Shown here: positions 15,609 through 23,197 of the stretch, in pieces
Layout: every line of letters starts with the position of its first letter
How positions within the stretch are numbered: the stretch's first letter is position 1
Source of the DNA: Hyphomicrobiales bacterium
Lineage (GTDB): Bacteria > Pseudomonadota > Alphaproteobacteria > Rhizobiales > Rhizobiaceae
Direction: 5' to 3'
Assembly (NCBI GenBank): GCA_900474095.1
Contig: UCOA01000109.1
Location: forward strand, 1 to 64,000
DNA length: 64,000 nt
Notes under the pieces: model-generated
What the model was told of the DNA's origin: nothing
The model's database searches: none
Seen by the model: the letters and a program-made list of their open reading frames with translations, nothing else
Made by a program: the position numbers and the translations under genes

Positions 15609-16229
15609 ATGGCGACAGGCGAATTTTGGTACGCGGTGAAGGCAAACTCGAAAACACAGAGGAAAGCGTCTCCCAGGATTGGCGAGACGGCCGACCGCAA
15701 GGGAGAGTTCATCATCGAGCGAAACCTGCGCGATGCGAGGTTTGATGTCTTCATGCCGTCCACGGTGCGCGAGGTGCGCCATCACCGGACGGAAGAGTTC
15801 ATGGTGAAGCGCTTCCCGCTGATGGTAGGTTACGCCTTCGTTCTCAATCCCCGCAGCTTTTACGATCTATCGGACTGTGAAGGGGTATCCTGCATTCTCG
15901 GTGTCGCCGGCTGCCCGCTGCGGATACCGACAGCCAACATTGAGAAAATCCGTGAAGCCGAAGAGAGCGAGCGCGATTTTATGGAAAGGCGGCGATCCCT
16001 TCGCATCCAGAAGGAAAAGCAGGCTCAACGGAAGCTGACCCGCAAGGAAGCCCGCGATCTCTTCCCGAAGAACCGCCACGTCACGATCACCGGTAATGGC
16101 CTTCTCAGGGGCATGTCCGGATTTGTTGTGGATGCAACAGGGCGAAATACCATAAAAGCCATGATAAAAACGCTCAATGGATTGATACCCGTAGAGCTTG
16201 ATATTGCGGAGTTTTCCGAAGCAGTTTAA
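15609..16229 (+). CDS. NusG-like transcription antitermination protein
   Basis: 206 aa from the ATG at 15609 with a GAGGAAA site upstream. N-terminal NGN-like domain (FWYAVKANSKTQ, ERNLRDARFDVFMPSTVREVRHH, RFPLMVGYAFV), a charged helical linker (RDFMERRRSLRIQKEKQAQRK) and a C-terminal KOW-like segment (VTITGNGLLRGMSGFVVDA). NusG paralogues such as RfaH bind RNA polymerase and help it read through terminators. As the last early gene before the late genes, it is a good candidate for the late antiterminator. Confidence 0.75.
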   Translation: MATGEFWYAVKANSKTQRKASPRIGETADRKGEFIIERNLRDARFDVFMPSTVREVRHHRTEEFMVKRFPLMVGYAFVLNPRSFYDLSDCEGVSCILGVAGCPLRIPTANIEKIREAEESERDFMERRRSLRIQKEKQAQRKLTRKEARDLFPKNRHVTITGNGLLRGMSGFVVDATGRNTIKAMIKTLNGLIPVELDIAEFSEAV

Positions 16230-16370
16230 TGTCCTTTCCCATAAGGTGATTTTATGGGATGTTCAGAGCGGTATCGCCGGTCCCCAGGGAGCTTTCACCG
16301 CCTCCCGCTCAAAAAGAACGCTGCCAATTTTTCAGTTTGTCGGACTAGAGCAACCCGTCTCGGGGCAAGT

Positions 16371-16402
16371 GCGACCACCCGTCTACGCGGTAGGGTGGTC
16401 GC
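16371..16402. terminator. Strong stem-loop between convergent genes
   Basis: GCGACCACCC (16371-16380) and GGGTGGTCGC (16393-16402) form a perfect 10-bp stem with a 12-nt loop, located between the NusG-like gene (plus) and the Thr-rich protein gene (minus, ends 16416). No uridine run follows on either strand, so it is at best a weak intrinsic terminator. A smaller hairpin, CCCATAA/TTATGGG, lies at 16238-16258 immediately after the NusG-like gene. Confidence 0.5.
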
Positions 16403-16415
16403 CTTCAATTTGCCT

Positions 16416-16640
16416 TTACTGAGCTGGTGTCGTGGTCGAAGGCTGCGTTGTTGTCGGTTCAGTTGTTGTCGTAGTTGACGGCTCGGTAGTCGAAGGCTGC
16501 GAAGTTGTCGGCTCGGTCGTGGTCGCAGTCGGTGTAGTTGTTTCCGTCGTAGTGTCATTGGTCCCTGGCACCAGGTAAACAACCGCAAGGACAATAACCA
16601 CGAGGGCAACTGCAACGCCAATAAGGGTATTCCGGTTCAT
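16416..16640 (-). CDS. Thr/Pro/Glu-rich membrane-anchored protein
   Basis: 74 aa. N-terminal hydrophobic anchor (about 6-24, LIGVAVALVVIVLAVVYLV) then a repetitive Thr-Glu-Pro-Ser tail with TTTEPTT and PSTTEPS units, ending PAQ. The ribosome-binding site AGGAGG is clear. Probably anchored in the inner membrane with a flexible periplasmic tail. Minus strand within a plus-strand region, so cargo. Function unknown. Confidence 0.6.
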   Translation of the reverse strand: MNRNTLIGVAVALVVIVLAVVYLVPGTNDTTTETTTPTATTTEPTTSQPSTTEPSTTTTTEPTTTQPSTTTPAQ

Positions 16641-16651
16641 GCTGGCTCCTC

Positions 16652-16672
16652 CTAAGTGTAACTCCCACTTAG
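16652..16672. promoter_or_regulatory. Perfect inverted repeat next to a ribosome-binding site
   Basis: CTAAGTG-N7-CACTTAG, a perfect 7-bp inverted repeat immediately upstream of the AGGAGG site of the Thr-rich protein gene (start 16640, minus). It could be an operator or a hairpin in the leader that occludes the ribosome-binding site. Confidence 0.45.
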
Positions 16673-16708
16673 TGAAATGGAGCGCGGCACGAAATTATCA
16701 ATCCACAC

Positions 16709-16780
16709 GTCGGCGTAGAGCAGCACGGTTGCTCGTTTGGCCTATAACAAAAGCAACGGTGGTTCAAATCCCCGCGACCA
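16709..16780 (+). other. tRNA-like remnant
   Basis: The segment has a D-arm-like GAGC...GCTC with GG in the loop, an anticodon-arm-like TTTGG-CCTATAA-CAAAA, a T-loop TTCAAAT and a CGACCA end. The T-stem and acceptor stem do not pair properly and position 33 is C. It reads as a decayed or non-canonical tRNA gene rather than a functional one. Confidence 0.25.
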
Positions 16781-16839
16781 ATCGAGGCAATACCTCAAGG
16801 CAGGTCGGGAAGTCAGAGGCGGAAGTGCACCGGCTCACG

Positions 16840-17127
16840 TTACCTGGGCGAGAAAGGTTCCATTCTGTGAAGCAGAGCCCGACAAGCTAGTGCAGTTCTG
16901 CGGTCCGCGCCGTTCTTTTTGATCATAACGATAGCGTTTGCCGAAACCCCCAAGAGGCGAGCACATTCGGCGTCCGAGCGCGCTAGGTCAGCCGCTTTCA
17001 TTTCCTCTAGCCAACGATTGAAGGCGTCGGCCGACATCTTTGTCTCGGATATCCGGCGCTTTTCTTTTTCGGTTTCGGTGACTTTGGCAATAAGCTCGTC
17101 AAAGGGTGACTTTCGTTGGCTATCCAT
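16840..17127 (-). CDS. HTH regulator of the cargo block
   Basis: 95 aa from the ATG at 17127 (GGAGAG site 6 nt upstream); a GTG at 17139 is an alternative. An N-terminal coiled segment (DELIAKVTETEKEKRRISETK) is followed by an HTH (RSDAECARLLGVSANAIVMIKK). A perfect inverted repeat lies 32 nt upstream of its start, which suggests that it represses its own promoter. It may be a secondary lysogeny or cargo regulator. Confidence 0.65.
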   Translation of the reverse strand: MDSQRKSPFDELIAKVTETEKEKRRISETKMSADAFNRWLEEMKAADLARSDAECARLLGVSANAIVMIKKNGADRRTALACRALLHRMEPFSPR

Positions 17128-17158
17128 CGGGCTCTCCACTTTTCGTTGGTAGGTTCAA

Positions 17159-17177
17159 TATACAAGTGTTTTGTATA
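17159..17177. promoter_or_regulatory. Operator-like inverted repeat TATACAA-N5-TTGTATA
   Basis: Perfect 7-5-7 inverted repeat (17159-17165 and 17171-17177) upstream of the minus-strand HTH gene. Its sequence differs from the GTAC operators of the main repressor, so it is probably bound by the adjacent HTH protein. Confidence 0.55.
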
Positions 17178-17474
17178 AATCTAGCGAAGAACATACAAAA
17201 TCGTGTCTGCAAAGGACGAAAAAGCCCGGAGCCGATTGGGAGCAATTGAACGCGAGTCCGCGCCGGCCGATTGCCGACATGTGCCATCGCCTCGGCCGTC
17301 TGCAAGAAGGCTAAAGCTGAAGTTGAGAATGCTCCGTTGCTAGTCCGCCCGGTCTACCCCGAGAGCTACGAGGCCCACGATCTCAGGCCCGACCCTGGGC
17401 GAGTGCGCACCCAATCCCGCATGTCATGACTGATAAGGCTGACCGAGTGGCCAAACCTGGTTCGCGCCTTCAGT
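17178..17474. other. Intergenic stretch in cargo block
   Basis: No gene supported. A minus-strand open frame at 17120-17305 overlaps the operator and the HTH gene and shows no protein-like features. Confidence 0.35.
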
Positions 17475-17687
17475 TCACTTCCCAGGACCGTACGCAAGCG
17501 CGTTTGCGATCCTACTGGTAATATCGTTGAAGGACTCGATAACATAGATGCCGTAAGGCCCTCGTTCCATCGGGACAGAAGTTTGGATGACGGTATTGTC
17601 TCCTATTACTGTCACCGCAACGATTTGATCGACGTTAATGCTGATCTCGCTCTTCGTAGATATCCAAGTTGCGCGAATAAATGCCAT
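17475..17687 (-). CDS. FlbD-like small protein (copy 1)
   Basis: 70 aa. The pattern INVDQIVAVTVIGDNTVIQT followed by GIYVIESFNDITSRI resembles the small FlbD/YlzI fold (short beta strands, an 'IN..QI..V' start and a 'YxVxES.xxI' helix). A similar protein is encoded at 21283-21480. Minus strand against the late genes, so a moron. Function in phage context unknown. Confidence 0.5.
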   Translation of the reverse strand: MAFIRATWISTKSEISINVDQIVAVTVIGDNTVIQTSVPMERGPYGIYVIESFNDITSRIANALAYGPGK

Positions 17688-17732
17688 CCCACTCTCCCAA
17701 GGTTAACCTAATTAAAGCCCAGCATTGTTTGA

Positions 17733-18086
17733 TCATGCGTTCAAAAGATCATCTATCGAAAAGTTGCTCCAGGAGAGGCTGGGAATAGCAGGTATGCGCG
17801 GGATTGCGGGAATGGCAGAGATTGGCGGGATTGCTGGTATCCCTTTTATCGCCGGGATCTGTGGTATCGGGGGGATTGGTCCGCCGCTCGCGCCATTGGT
17901 AAATGCCACGGCCTTGCCAGCCGTGTCGCGGAGCCATCCGTTTGTAATTCTACCAATTTGCCTGCCAGCGTTGTTGTAGAGGTTCTCTCCATGAAGCTTG
18001 CCTACAGCCTTCCCCTTCCAAGTGTAGAGGACACCATTCGGATTGATGTAGTGAGTTGCTCGACCTTGCCGATCGTGAAAGTCCAT
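17733..18086 (-). CDS. 4-fold beta-flower-like protein with IP-repeat tail
   Basis: 117 aa from the ATG at 18086. Residues about 1-65 contain four similar short strands: DRQGRATHYINPNG, LYTWKGKAVGKLHGE, LYNNAGRQIGRITNG and LRDTAGKAVAF, the pattern of the 4-fold beta-flower domain. Residues 70-105 are an Ile-Pro repeat (IPPIPQIPAIKGIPAIPP). An in-frame upstream extension to 18173 is unlikely. Convergent with nothing and antisense to the late genes, so it is cargo. Role unknown. Confidence 0.6.
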   Translation of the reverse strand: MDFHDRQGRATHYINPNGVLYTWKGKAVGKLHGENLYNNAGRQIGRITNGWLRDTAGKAVAFTNGASGGPIPPIPQIPAIKGIPAIPPISAIPAIPRIPAIPSLSWSNFSIDDLLNA

Positions 18087-18185
18087 GAACTCGATCCTTT
18101 TGCGGTTGCATAAGAAAGAAACGATAAACACGCTTGAGTCGCAAGGGCGCTTATCACTTTGAATAACAATCAAAGGAAATCAAAC

Positions 18186-18500
18186 GTGGCGGATCGCGGA
18201 GGAAAGCGGCCTGGCGCTGGTCGGAAGATTGGCGCAGTTAGCCAGCAGAAGAAAGACCTGGCGGAACTCGCAAGGACCCACACCGAAAAGGCGCTTGAGG
18301 TTCTCGTGAAAATCGCAACCGATGGCGAGAGTGAAGCAGCCCGCGTGTCAGCAGCAACAGCAATCCTGGACCGTGGATATGGCAAGCCCGGCCAGTCCGT
18401 TTCTATCGGCAACCCTGACGGCACTGCGTTGGGGCCGAACGTGATCCAAATCGTACCGGTCCCACCAAAACATGGCCACGGCTCAACTAAGGCTCCCTGA
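18186..18500 (+). CDS. Terminase small subunit-like protein
   Basis: 104 aa from a GTG at 18186 (AAAGGAAA site); a TTG at 18159 is possible. N-terminus RGGKRPGAGRKIGAVSQQKK is the basic signature seen in small terminase-linked proteins, followed by a helical region (AARVSAATAILDRGYGKPG). It would recognise the packaging site and recruit the large subunit, whose gene overlaps by 29 nt. First late gene. Confidence 0.75.
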   Translation: MADRGGKRPGAGRKIGAVSQQKKDLAELARTHTEKALEVLVKIATDGESEAARVSAATAILDRGYGKPGQSVSIGNPDGTALGPNVIQIVPVPPKHGHGSTKAP

Positions 18501-19695
18501 GAAGCTCGTCCCGATCTTCACCCCGCCGCGTGGCGCTGTTGCATATCGTGGAGCACATGGCGGCCGTGGATCGGGAAAGTCATTCAACTTCGCCAAGATG
18601 GCAGCGGTGTGGGGATACGCGGAGCCCCTTCGTGTTTTGGCGACCCGCGAGTTTCAGGCGTCGATCAAAGAGAGCTTTCACGCGGAACTGAAAGCGGCGA
18701 TCGCTTCAGAGCCTTGGCTTGAAGATCACTATGACGTTGGCGTCGATTATCTGCGTGGGCGGAACGGAACGGAGTTCATCTTTCGCGGCCTCCGGCACGG
18801 CGTCAACACGATCAAGTCGCTGGCCAAGGTCGATCTGACGATCGTCGAGGAAGCAGAGGACGTACCCGAAGTCGCATGGCTGGCGCTTGAGGCGACAGTG
18901 TTCCGGCAGCCTAAGTCGGAACTGTGGCCTATCTGGAATCCGCGGCTTGAAGGTTCGCCGGTAGACGAGCGGTTTCGCAAGTCTCGGCCAGGCAACGCCA
19001 TCATCGCGGAGATGAACTGGCACGATAACCCGTTCTTCCCCGATGGGCTCGATGTGCTGCGCCGGCGGGAACAACAGCGGCTCGACCCGAACACCTACGC
19101 CCACGTTTGGGAGGGTGCCTATCTCGTCAACTCTGACGCCCAGGTGTTTGCAAACAAGTACCGTGTCGAGGAATTTGAACCAAACCACGAATGGGACGGT
19201 CCCTATCAGGGCGGCGACTTTGGTTTCTCTCAGGATCCCACCGCTGCGATCCGGTGCTACGTCGACGGCGACCGGCTTTACATCAGCCACGAGGCTGGCA
19301 AGACACAGCTCGAGCTCGACGACACGGCCCATTTCATCGGCGAGCGCATCCCGGGCTTTGGACTCTACGTCACCCGCTGGGACAGCGCGCGGCCGGAGAG
19401 TATCAGCCACCTGAAACGGCACGGTCTGTCACGGTCCGAGCCGGTCGAGAAATGGAAGGGCAGCGTTGAGGACGGCGTGGCCTTCCTACGAACGTTCCGC
19501 GAGATCGTCATCCATCCTCGCTGCGTCGAGACCATCCGCGAAATGCGGCTCTACAGCTACAAGATCGACCGCCTGACGCAGGACATCCTTCCGGTGATCG
19601 TCGACGCCAACAACCATTACATCGACGCGCTGCGCTATGCGGTTGCTCCAATGATCAAGCGTGGTTTCGAATATGGAATGCTGGGTGTTGTCTGA
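18472..19695 (+). CDS. Phage terminase large subunit (PBSX-type)
   Basis: 407 aa. ATPase Walker A GGRGSGKS at 30-37, a Walker B-like LTIVEEAEDV around 120-130, and a C-terminal RNase H-fold nuclease with acidic motifs (GGDFGFSQDPTAAI; VTRWDSARPESI; VDANNHYIDALRYA). It powers DNA packaging and cuts concatemers. The PBSX/SPP1-like family commonly implies headful (pac) packaging. Confidence 0.9.
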   Translation: MATAQLRLPEKLVPIFTPPRGAVAYRGAHGGRGSGKSFNFAKMAAVWGYAEPLRVLATREFQASIKESFHAELKAAIASEPWLEDHYDVGVDYLRGRNGTEFIFRGLRHGVNTIKSLAKVDLTIVEEAEDVPEVAWLALEATVFRQPKSELWPIWNPRLEGSPVDERFRKSRPGNAIIAEMNWHDNPFFPDGLDVLRRREQQRLDPNTYAHVWEGAYLVNSDAQVFANKYRVEEFEPNHEWDGPYQGGDFGFSQDPTAAIRCYVDGDRLYISHEAGKTQLELDDTAHFIGERIPGFGLYVTRWDSARPESISHLKRHGLSRSEPVEKWKGSVEDGVAFLRTFREIVIHPRCVETIREMRLYSYKIDRLTQDILPVIVDANNHYIDALRYAVAPMIKRGFEYGMLGVV

Positions 19696-21101
19696 TGCTG
19701 CTTCTTGATCGCCTGCAGAACCTCGTCAGCGGCCTCGGCTCGTCGAAGGACAAGAAGACGGCGACCGTCTACGGGTTCAACCCGATTGACGCTTCGCAGC
19801 TCAACGCGATGCATCGTTCAGACTGGATGGCCCGAAAGATTGTGGACATCATCCCAAACGACATGACGCGCGAGTGGCGCGAGTGGAAGGCCGACGAGGC
19901 GGTCGTTGAACTGATTGAGAAAGTCGAGCGCGCGCCGCAGGTCAATATCCAGGCCAAGGTGAACGAGGCCATGCAGTTGGCCCGCCTTCGCGGTGGCGCG
20001 GCGCTTGTGCTCGGGATGAAGGATGGCAAGCCGGCTGAAGAGCTCATCCTTGAAAAGGTGAAACAAGGCGACTTGCTCTATGTCCACGTGCTCGGGCGGG
20101 ACGAGATCACCTACACGGATATCAACCGCGATCTTACGTCACCGTATTTCGGTGAGCCGGTTATGTATCAGGTGCGGGGAGTAACGCAGGTGGACGTTCA
20201 TCCGTCCCGGGTAATTCGCTTCATCGGCGCCCCGATCCTTGATCGTCAGTTGACGCCGAACGAATGCTGGGGCGATTCCATTCTGCAGATCGTCTACGAC
20301 GCGATCCAGAATGCCGCGTCATCGCAGGAACACATTGCCTCGTTGATCCCGGAAGCGAAGACCGACGTTATCTACATGCCTGGCTTGTCGGCCGTGTTGA
20401 AGAACCCCGTCACGACCAAGCAGCTCACCGAGCGCTTCACCTACGCCAACACGATGAAGAGCATGTTCAATATGCTGCTTCTGGAAGGCAACGGCGGCGC
20501 GGGCGAAAACGCCCAAGGCGAGAAGTGGGAGCAGAAGACCATCAATTTCGGGCAATTCCCCGAACTGATGCGCCAATATATGCAGGTGGCGGCCGGCGCC
20601 GGCGATATCCCGCTTGCCCGCTTCCTTCAGGACGCACCGTCCGGCCTAGGATCGAACGGCGAAACAGCGCTCAAAAACTACTACGACAAGATCAGCGCTG
20701 ACCAGCGCAACAAGCTGGGCCCGAACCTGTGGCGCTTCGATGAGGTCGCCATTCGATCGGCGACAGGCAAGCGCGATCCGGCAATCTTCTATGAATGGGC
20801 GCCGCTCTACACCCAGAGTGAAAAGGAGCGAGCAGAGACGTTCAAGATCTATGCCGACGGCGCTCGCGCGATCATCGGAACCAACGCTGGACAGGAGATT
20901 ATCACCCGGGAAGCCATTTCGAAGTCGCTCACCAACCGGATTGTAGAAGACGGGATCCTTCCGGGGCTGGCTGAAGCGATCGAGGAATACGGGCCGATTG
21001 AGGAGCAAGAGCCGTCGGAAGAGGAATTGGCAGCCGCTGCAGCCGCTCAGGTGGCGACAAAGCCCGTAGCGAGGCCGGCACATCCGACGATCCCACGGTG
21101 A
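19695..21101 (+). CDS. Portal protein, DUF1073 family
   Basis: 468 aa. Typical DUF1073 portal features: GFNPIDASQLNAMHRSDWMA, KIVDIIPNDMTREW, LGRDEITYTDINRDL, RFIGAPILDRQL, and FLQDAPSGLGSNGETALKNY near residue 320. It forms the dodecameric ring at the capsid vertex. DUF1073 proteins are sometimes annotated as Acb1-related; I see no HxT phosphodiesterase motifs here, so this is a plain portal. Start overlaps the terminase stop (TGATG-type). Confidence 0.85.
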   Translation: MLLLDRLQNLVSGLGSSKDKKTATVYGFNPIDASQLNAMHRSDWMARKIVDIIPNDMTREWREWKADEAVVELIEKVERAPQVNIQAKVNEAMQLARLRGGAALVLGMKDGKPAEELILEKVKQGDLLYVHVLGRDEITYTDINRDLTSPYFGEPVMYQVRGVTQVDVHPSRVIRFIGAPILDRQLTPNECWGDSILQIVYDAIQNAASSQEHIASLIPEAKTDVIYMPGLSAVLKNPVTTKQLTERFTYANTMKSMFNMLLLEGNGGAGENAQGEKWEQKTINFGQFPELMRQYMQVAAGAGDIPLARFLQDAPSGLGSNGETALKNYYDKISADQRNKLGPNLWRFDEVAIRSATGKRDPAIFYEWAPLYTQSEKERAETFKIYADGARAIIGTNAGQEIITREAISKSLTNRIVEDGILPGLAEAIEEYGPIEEQEPSEEELAAAAAAQVATKPVARPAHPTIPR

Positions 21102-21282
21102 ACAATGCCGTGCGCCATCAACATAGTTGAAAGGCGCAGATGCAGGGCATCAAGGATGTTGGCGCCGGGTTCATCCATGCGAGGCGCTGGGCGGTTACAT
21201 CAACCACCAAGACATCGCCATCGGGATTTATCCTTGGCAGTTCAGCATGCCGAGGACGTGGTTATGCGAGCAGTACGGCACA
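21102..21282. other. Short gap after the portal
   Basis: Several overlapping short plus-strand frames of about 60 codons end near 21293-21343. One (21127-21309, ending GIYPWQFSMPRTWLCEQYG) looks marginally protein-like, but none has a clear family or ribosome-binding site. Confidence 0.3.
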
Positions 21283-21480
21283 CTATGGCTTAACGCCACC
21301 GAGTATTGAGGCGACAACCGAAGGTTCTTCCTTGACGAAATAGTGCAGACCACTTTCGCCGGATCTGGCGGTCGTCCAGACCTTCGTTGCCGAGTTATGC
21401 TTGTGAAAAGCCACGACTTCGACAGGGTTAATGTAAACTTCGGTTGATGTGTTGAAATCTGTCAGAACAGCGAATTTCAT
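21283..21480 (-). CDS. FlbD-like small protein (copy 2)
   Basis: 65 aa from the ATG at 21480 (GGAG site). MKFAVLTDFNTSTEVYINP followed by VEVVAFHKHN and GLHYFVKEEPSVVASI has the same strand-turn-strand-helix pattern as the small protein at 17475-17687. It is inserted antisense between portal and protease genes, a typical moron position. Confidence 0.5.
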   Translation of the reverse strand: MKFAVLTDFNTSTEVYINPVEVVAFHKHNSATKVWTTARSGESGLHYFVKEEPSVVASILGGVKP

Positions 21481-21570
21481 CGTTTGGCTCCGTTCGTAAA
21501 AACACTCACAGCACATTCCTAAAACCGCAAGATGTCCATTGCAGGATTCTGCTAACCACAGGTTATCACC

Positions 21571-22722
21571 ATGAATTTCACGGACGCTGTAACCGTCGCG
21601 GGAACGCGCCGGACTGCAGACGGATACCTGATCGCCGAGGCCAAGGCGGTTCGCACCGGCATTCAACAGTACCTAGGTGACGAGATGGGCAAACCGAAGA
21701 TGCGCACAGTGCGCGTTTATCGCCCCGCGGAAGAAGTGTTCTCAGACAAGAGCTTGCAGTCGTTTACTCACGCGCCGGTTACGGTCAACCACCCTGACGA
21801 GGCGGTCAATTCCGACAACTGGAAAGACCTTGCCGTAGGCGAGGTCAGCACGGCCGCCAGGAAGGACGGCGACTGGGTGTGGCTTCCTCTGATCCTGAAG
21901 GACAAGGATGCCATCGCAGCTGTCGAGAGCGGCAAGCGCGAGCTCTCCGCCGGCTACGAATGCCAGCTCGACTGGACCCCTGGCATCACGGCCGACGGCC
22001 AGCAGTTCGACGCCGTTCAGCGCGACATCAAGATCAACCATCTCGCGATCGTCGATAGCGCGCGGGCCGGTCCACAAGCTCGCATCGGTGACGGTGCGGG
22101 AAACTGGGGTGTTTCCCCTGTCACCAGTGATCAGAAACCGAAAGAGGAAAAGATCATGACCCTGAAGACGGTAACCGTCGATGGCATCCCGGTCGAAGTA
22201 ACCGACCAGGGCGCGATCGTCATCGGCACACTGCAGACGCGGTTGGCCGACGCAATCAGCAAAATCACCGCGACGGAAACGGCGCATCAGACGGCAATGG
22301 CCGCCAAGGACGCTGACCTCGCCAAGAAGGATGCCGAGATCGATGCCCTCAAGGGCAAGGTTCTGTCCGATGCCGATCTCGACAAGCGCGTGCAGGCCCG
22401 TGCCGACCTGATCGCGGTCGCTAAGACGATCGCCAAGGACGTCAAGACCGACGGTCTGACCGACGCCGGCATTCGCAAGGCCGTTGTTGTCGCCAAGATC
22501 GGTGACGCTGCCATCGCCGGCAAGGCAGACGCCTACATCGACGCACGCTTCGACCTGCTGGTCGAAGATGCCGCCAAGGGAGCCGCCGATCCGTTTGCCA
22601 CCATCGTCAAGAGCGGTCTCCAGACGCAGGACGGCAACACCAACGATTCCGCCAAGGCATACGATGCCATGCTCCAGCGTGATCGCAACGCCTGGCAGGG
22701 CAATCAGAAGGAGTCCGCGTAA
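21571..22722 (+). CDS. DUF2213 prohead protease with scaffold domain
   Basis: 383 aa. The N-terminal 190 residues match DUF2213 (protease-like: RVYRPAEEVF, FTHAPVTVNHPDEAV, AGYECQLDWTPGI, HLAIVDSARAG). The rest is a helical scaffold (HQTAMAAKDADLAKKDAEID; KRVQARADLIAVAKTIAKDV). It assembles the prohead and digests the scaffold during maturation. A strong internal start is present at 22156 for a separate scaffold product. Confidence 0.85.
   Translation: MNFTDAVTVAGTRRTADGYLIAEAKAVRTGIQQYLGDEMGKPKMRTVRVYRPAEEVFSDKSLQSFTHAPVTVNHPDEAVNSDNWKDLAVGEVSTAARKDGDWVWLPLILKDKDAIAAVESGKRELSAGYECQLDWTPGITADGQQFDAVQRDIKINHLAIVDSARAGPQARIGDGAGNWGVSPVTSDQKPKEEKIMTLKTVTVDGIPVEVTDQGAIVIGTLQTRLADAISKITATETAHQTAMAAKDADLAKKDAEIDALKGKVLSDADLDKRVQARADLIAVAKTIAKDVKTDGLTDAGIRKAVVVAKIGDAAIAGKADAYIDARFDLLVEDAAKGAADPFATIVKSGLQTQDGNTNDSAKAYDAMLQRDRNAWQGNQKESA
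22156..22722 (+). CDS. Internal scaffold protein (nested in-frame start)
   Basis: Within the protease gene, ATG at 22156 (codon 196) is preceded by AAAGAGGAAAAG, a strong ribosome-binding site. Translation from there gives 188 aa consisting only of the helical scaffold part. Lambda C/Nu3 uses the same nested arrangement. Inferred from sequence. Confidence 0.5.
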   Translation: MTLKTVTVDGIPVEVTDQGAIVIGTLQTRLADAISKITATETAHQTAMAAKDADLAKKDAEIDALKGKVLSDADLDKRVQARADLIAVAKTIAKDVKTDGLTDAGIRKAVVVAKIGDAAIAGKADAYIDARFDLLVEDAAKGAADPFATIVKSGLQTQDGNTNDSAKAYDAMLQRDRNAWQGNQKESA

Positions 22723-23186
22723 TGGCTTTCCCGACCGTATCCTACTCGCGCGACACTCCGGCCGGCTATCCCGGCATGATCGCCACCACCGAGCCGCACT
22801 GGATCACTTCAATGGTGGTCGGGGGCGCCTCCGGTGACATCCCGTTCGGCCGTGGCGTGATCTACGCCGCCGCCGAAGACACGGTTGCTTTGCCGGCCGC
22901 GCTCGGCAAGTTCGCCGGCATTGCTGTGGTCGATCGCACGCTGCCCTTTGCCAACGGCGAGGTCTACAAGCCGTACGACCAGATCAGCGTGATGAAGACC
23001 GGCTCCATCTGGATCACGGCGCTGGTCGCTGTCGCACAGGGCGATCCCGTCTACATGACCCCAACCGGTACGTTCACGAACGTGTCGAACTCGTCCGCCA
23101 ACCAACTCATCGAAAATGCCGAATGGGCAAGCGTCACGAGCGGTACCAACCAGCTCGCACGTCTCCGCCTTGGCGTCACCAAGTAA
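22722..23186 (+). CDS. Head decoration / structural cement protein
   Basis: 154 aa. Begins MAFPTVSYSRDTPAGYPGMI; GRGVIYAAAED, PYDQISVMKTGSIWITA and GDPVYMTPTG are typical of DUF2190/Gp24-like cement proteins that coat capsids. Placed between scaffold and major capsid. Start overlaps the previous stop. Confidence 0.75.
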   Translation: MAFPTVSYSRDTPAGYPGMIATTEPHWITSMVVGGASGDIPFGRGVIYAAAEDTVALPAALGKFAGIAVVDRTLPFANGEVYKPYDQISVMKTGSIWITALVAVAQGDPVYMTPTGTFTNVSNSSANQLIENAEWASVTSGTNQLARLRLGVTK

Positions 23187-23197
23187 GGAGAACGAGC

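Noticed and set aside
16709-16780. Functional tRNA gene
   Set aside because: The T-stem and acceptor stem do not pair and position 33 is not U, so it is listed only as a tRNA-like remnant.
19695-21101. Anti-CBASS Acb1 activity of the portal (DUF1073) protein
   Set aside because: The family name is sometimes linked with Acb1, but no HxT phosphodiesterase motifs are visible and the length and position fit a portal.
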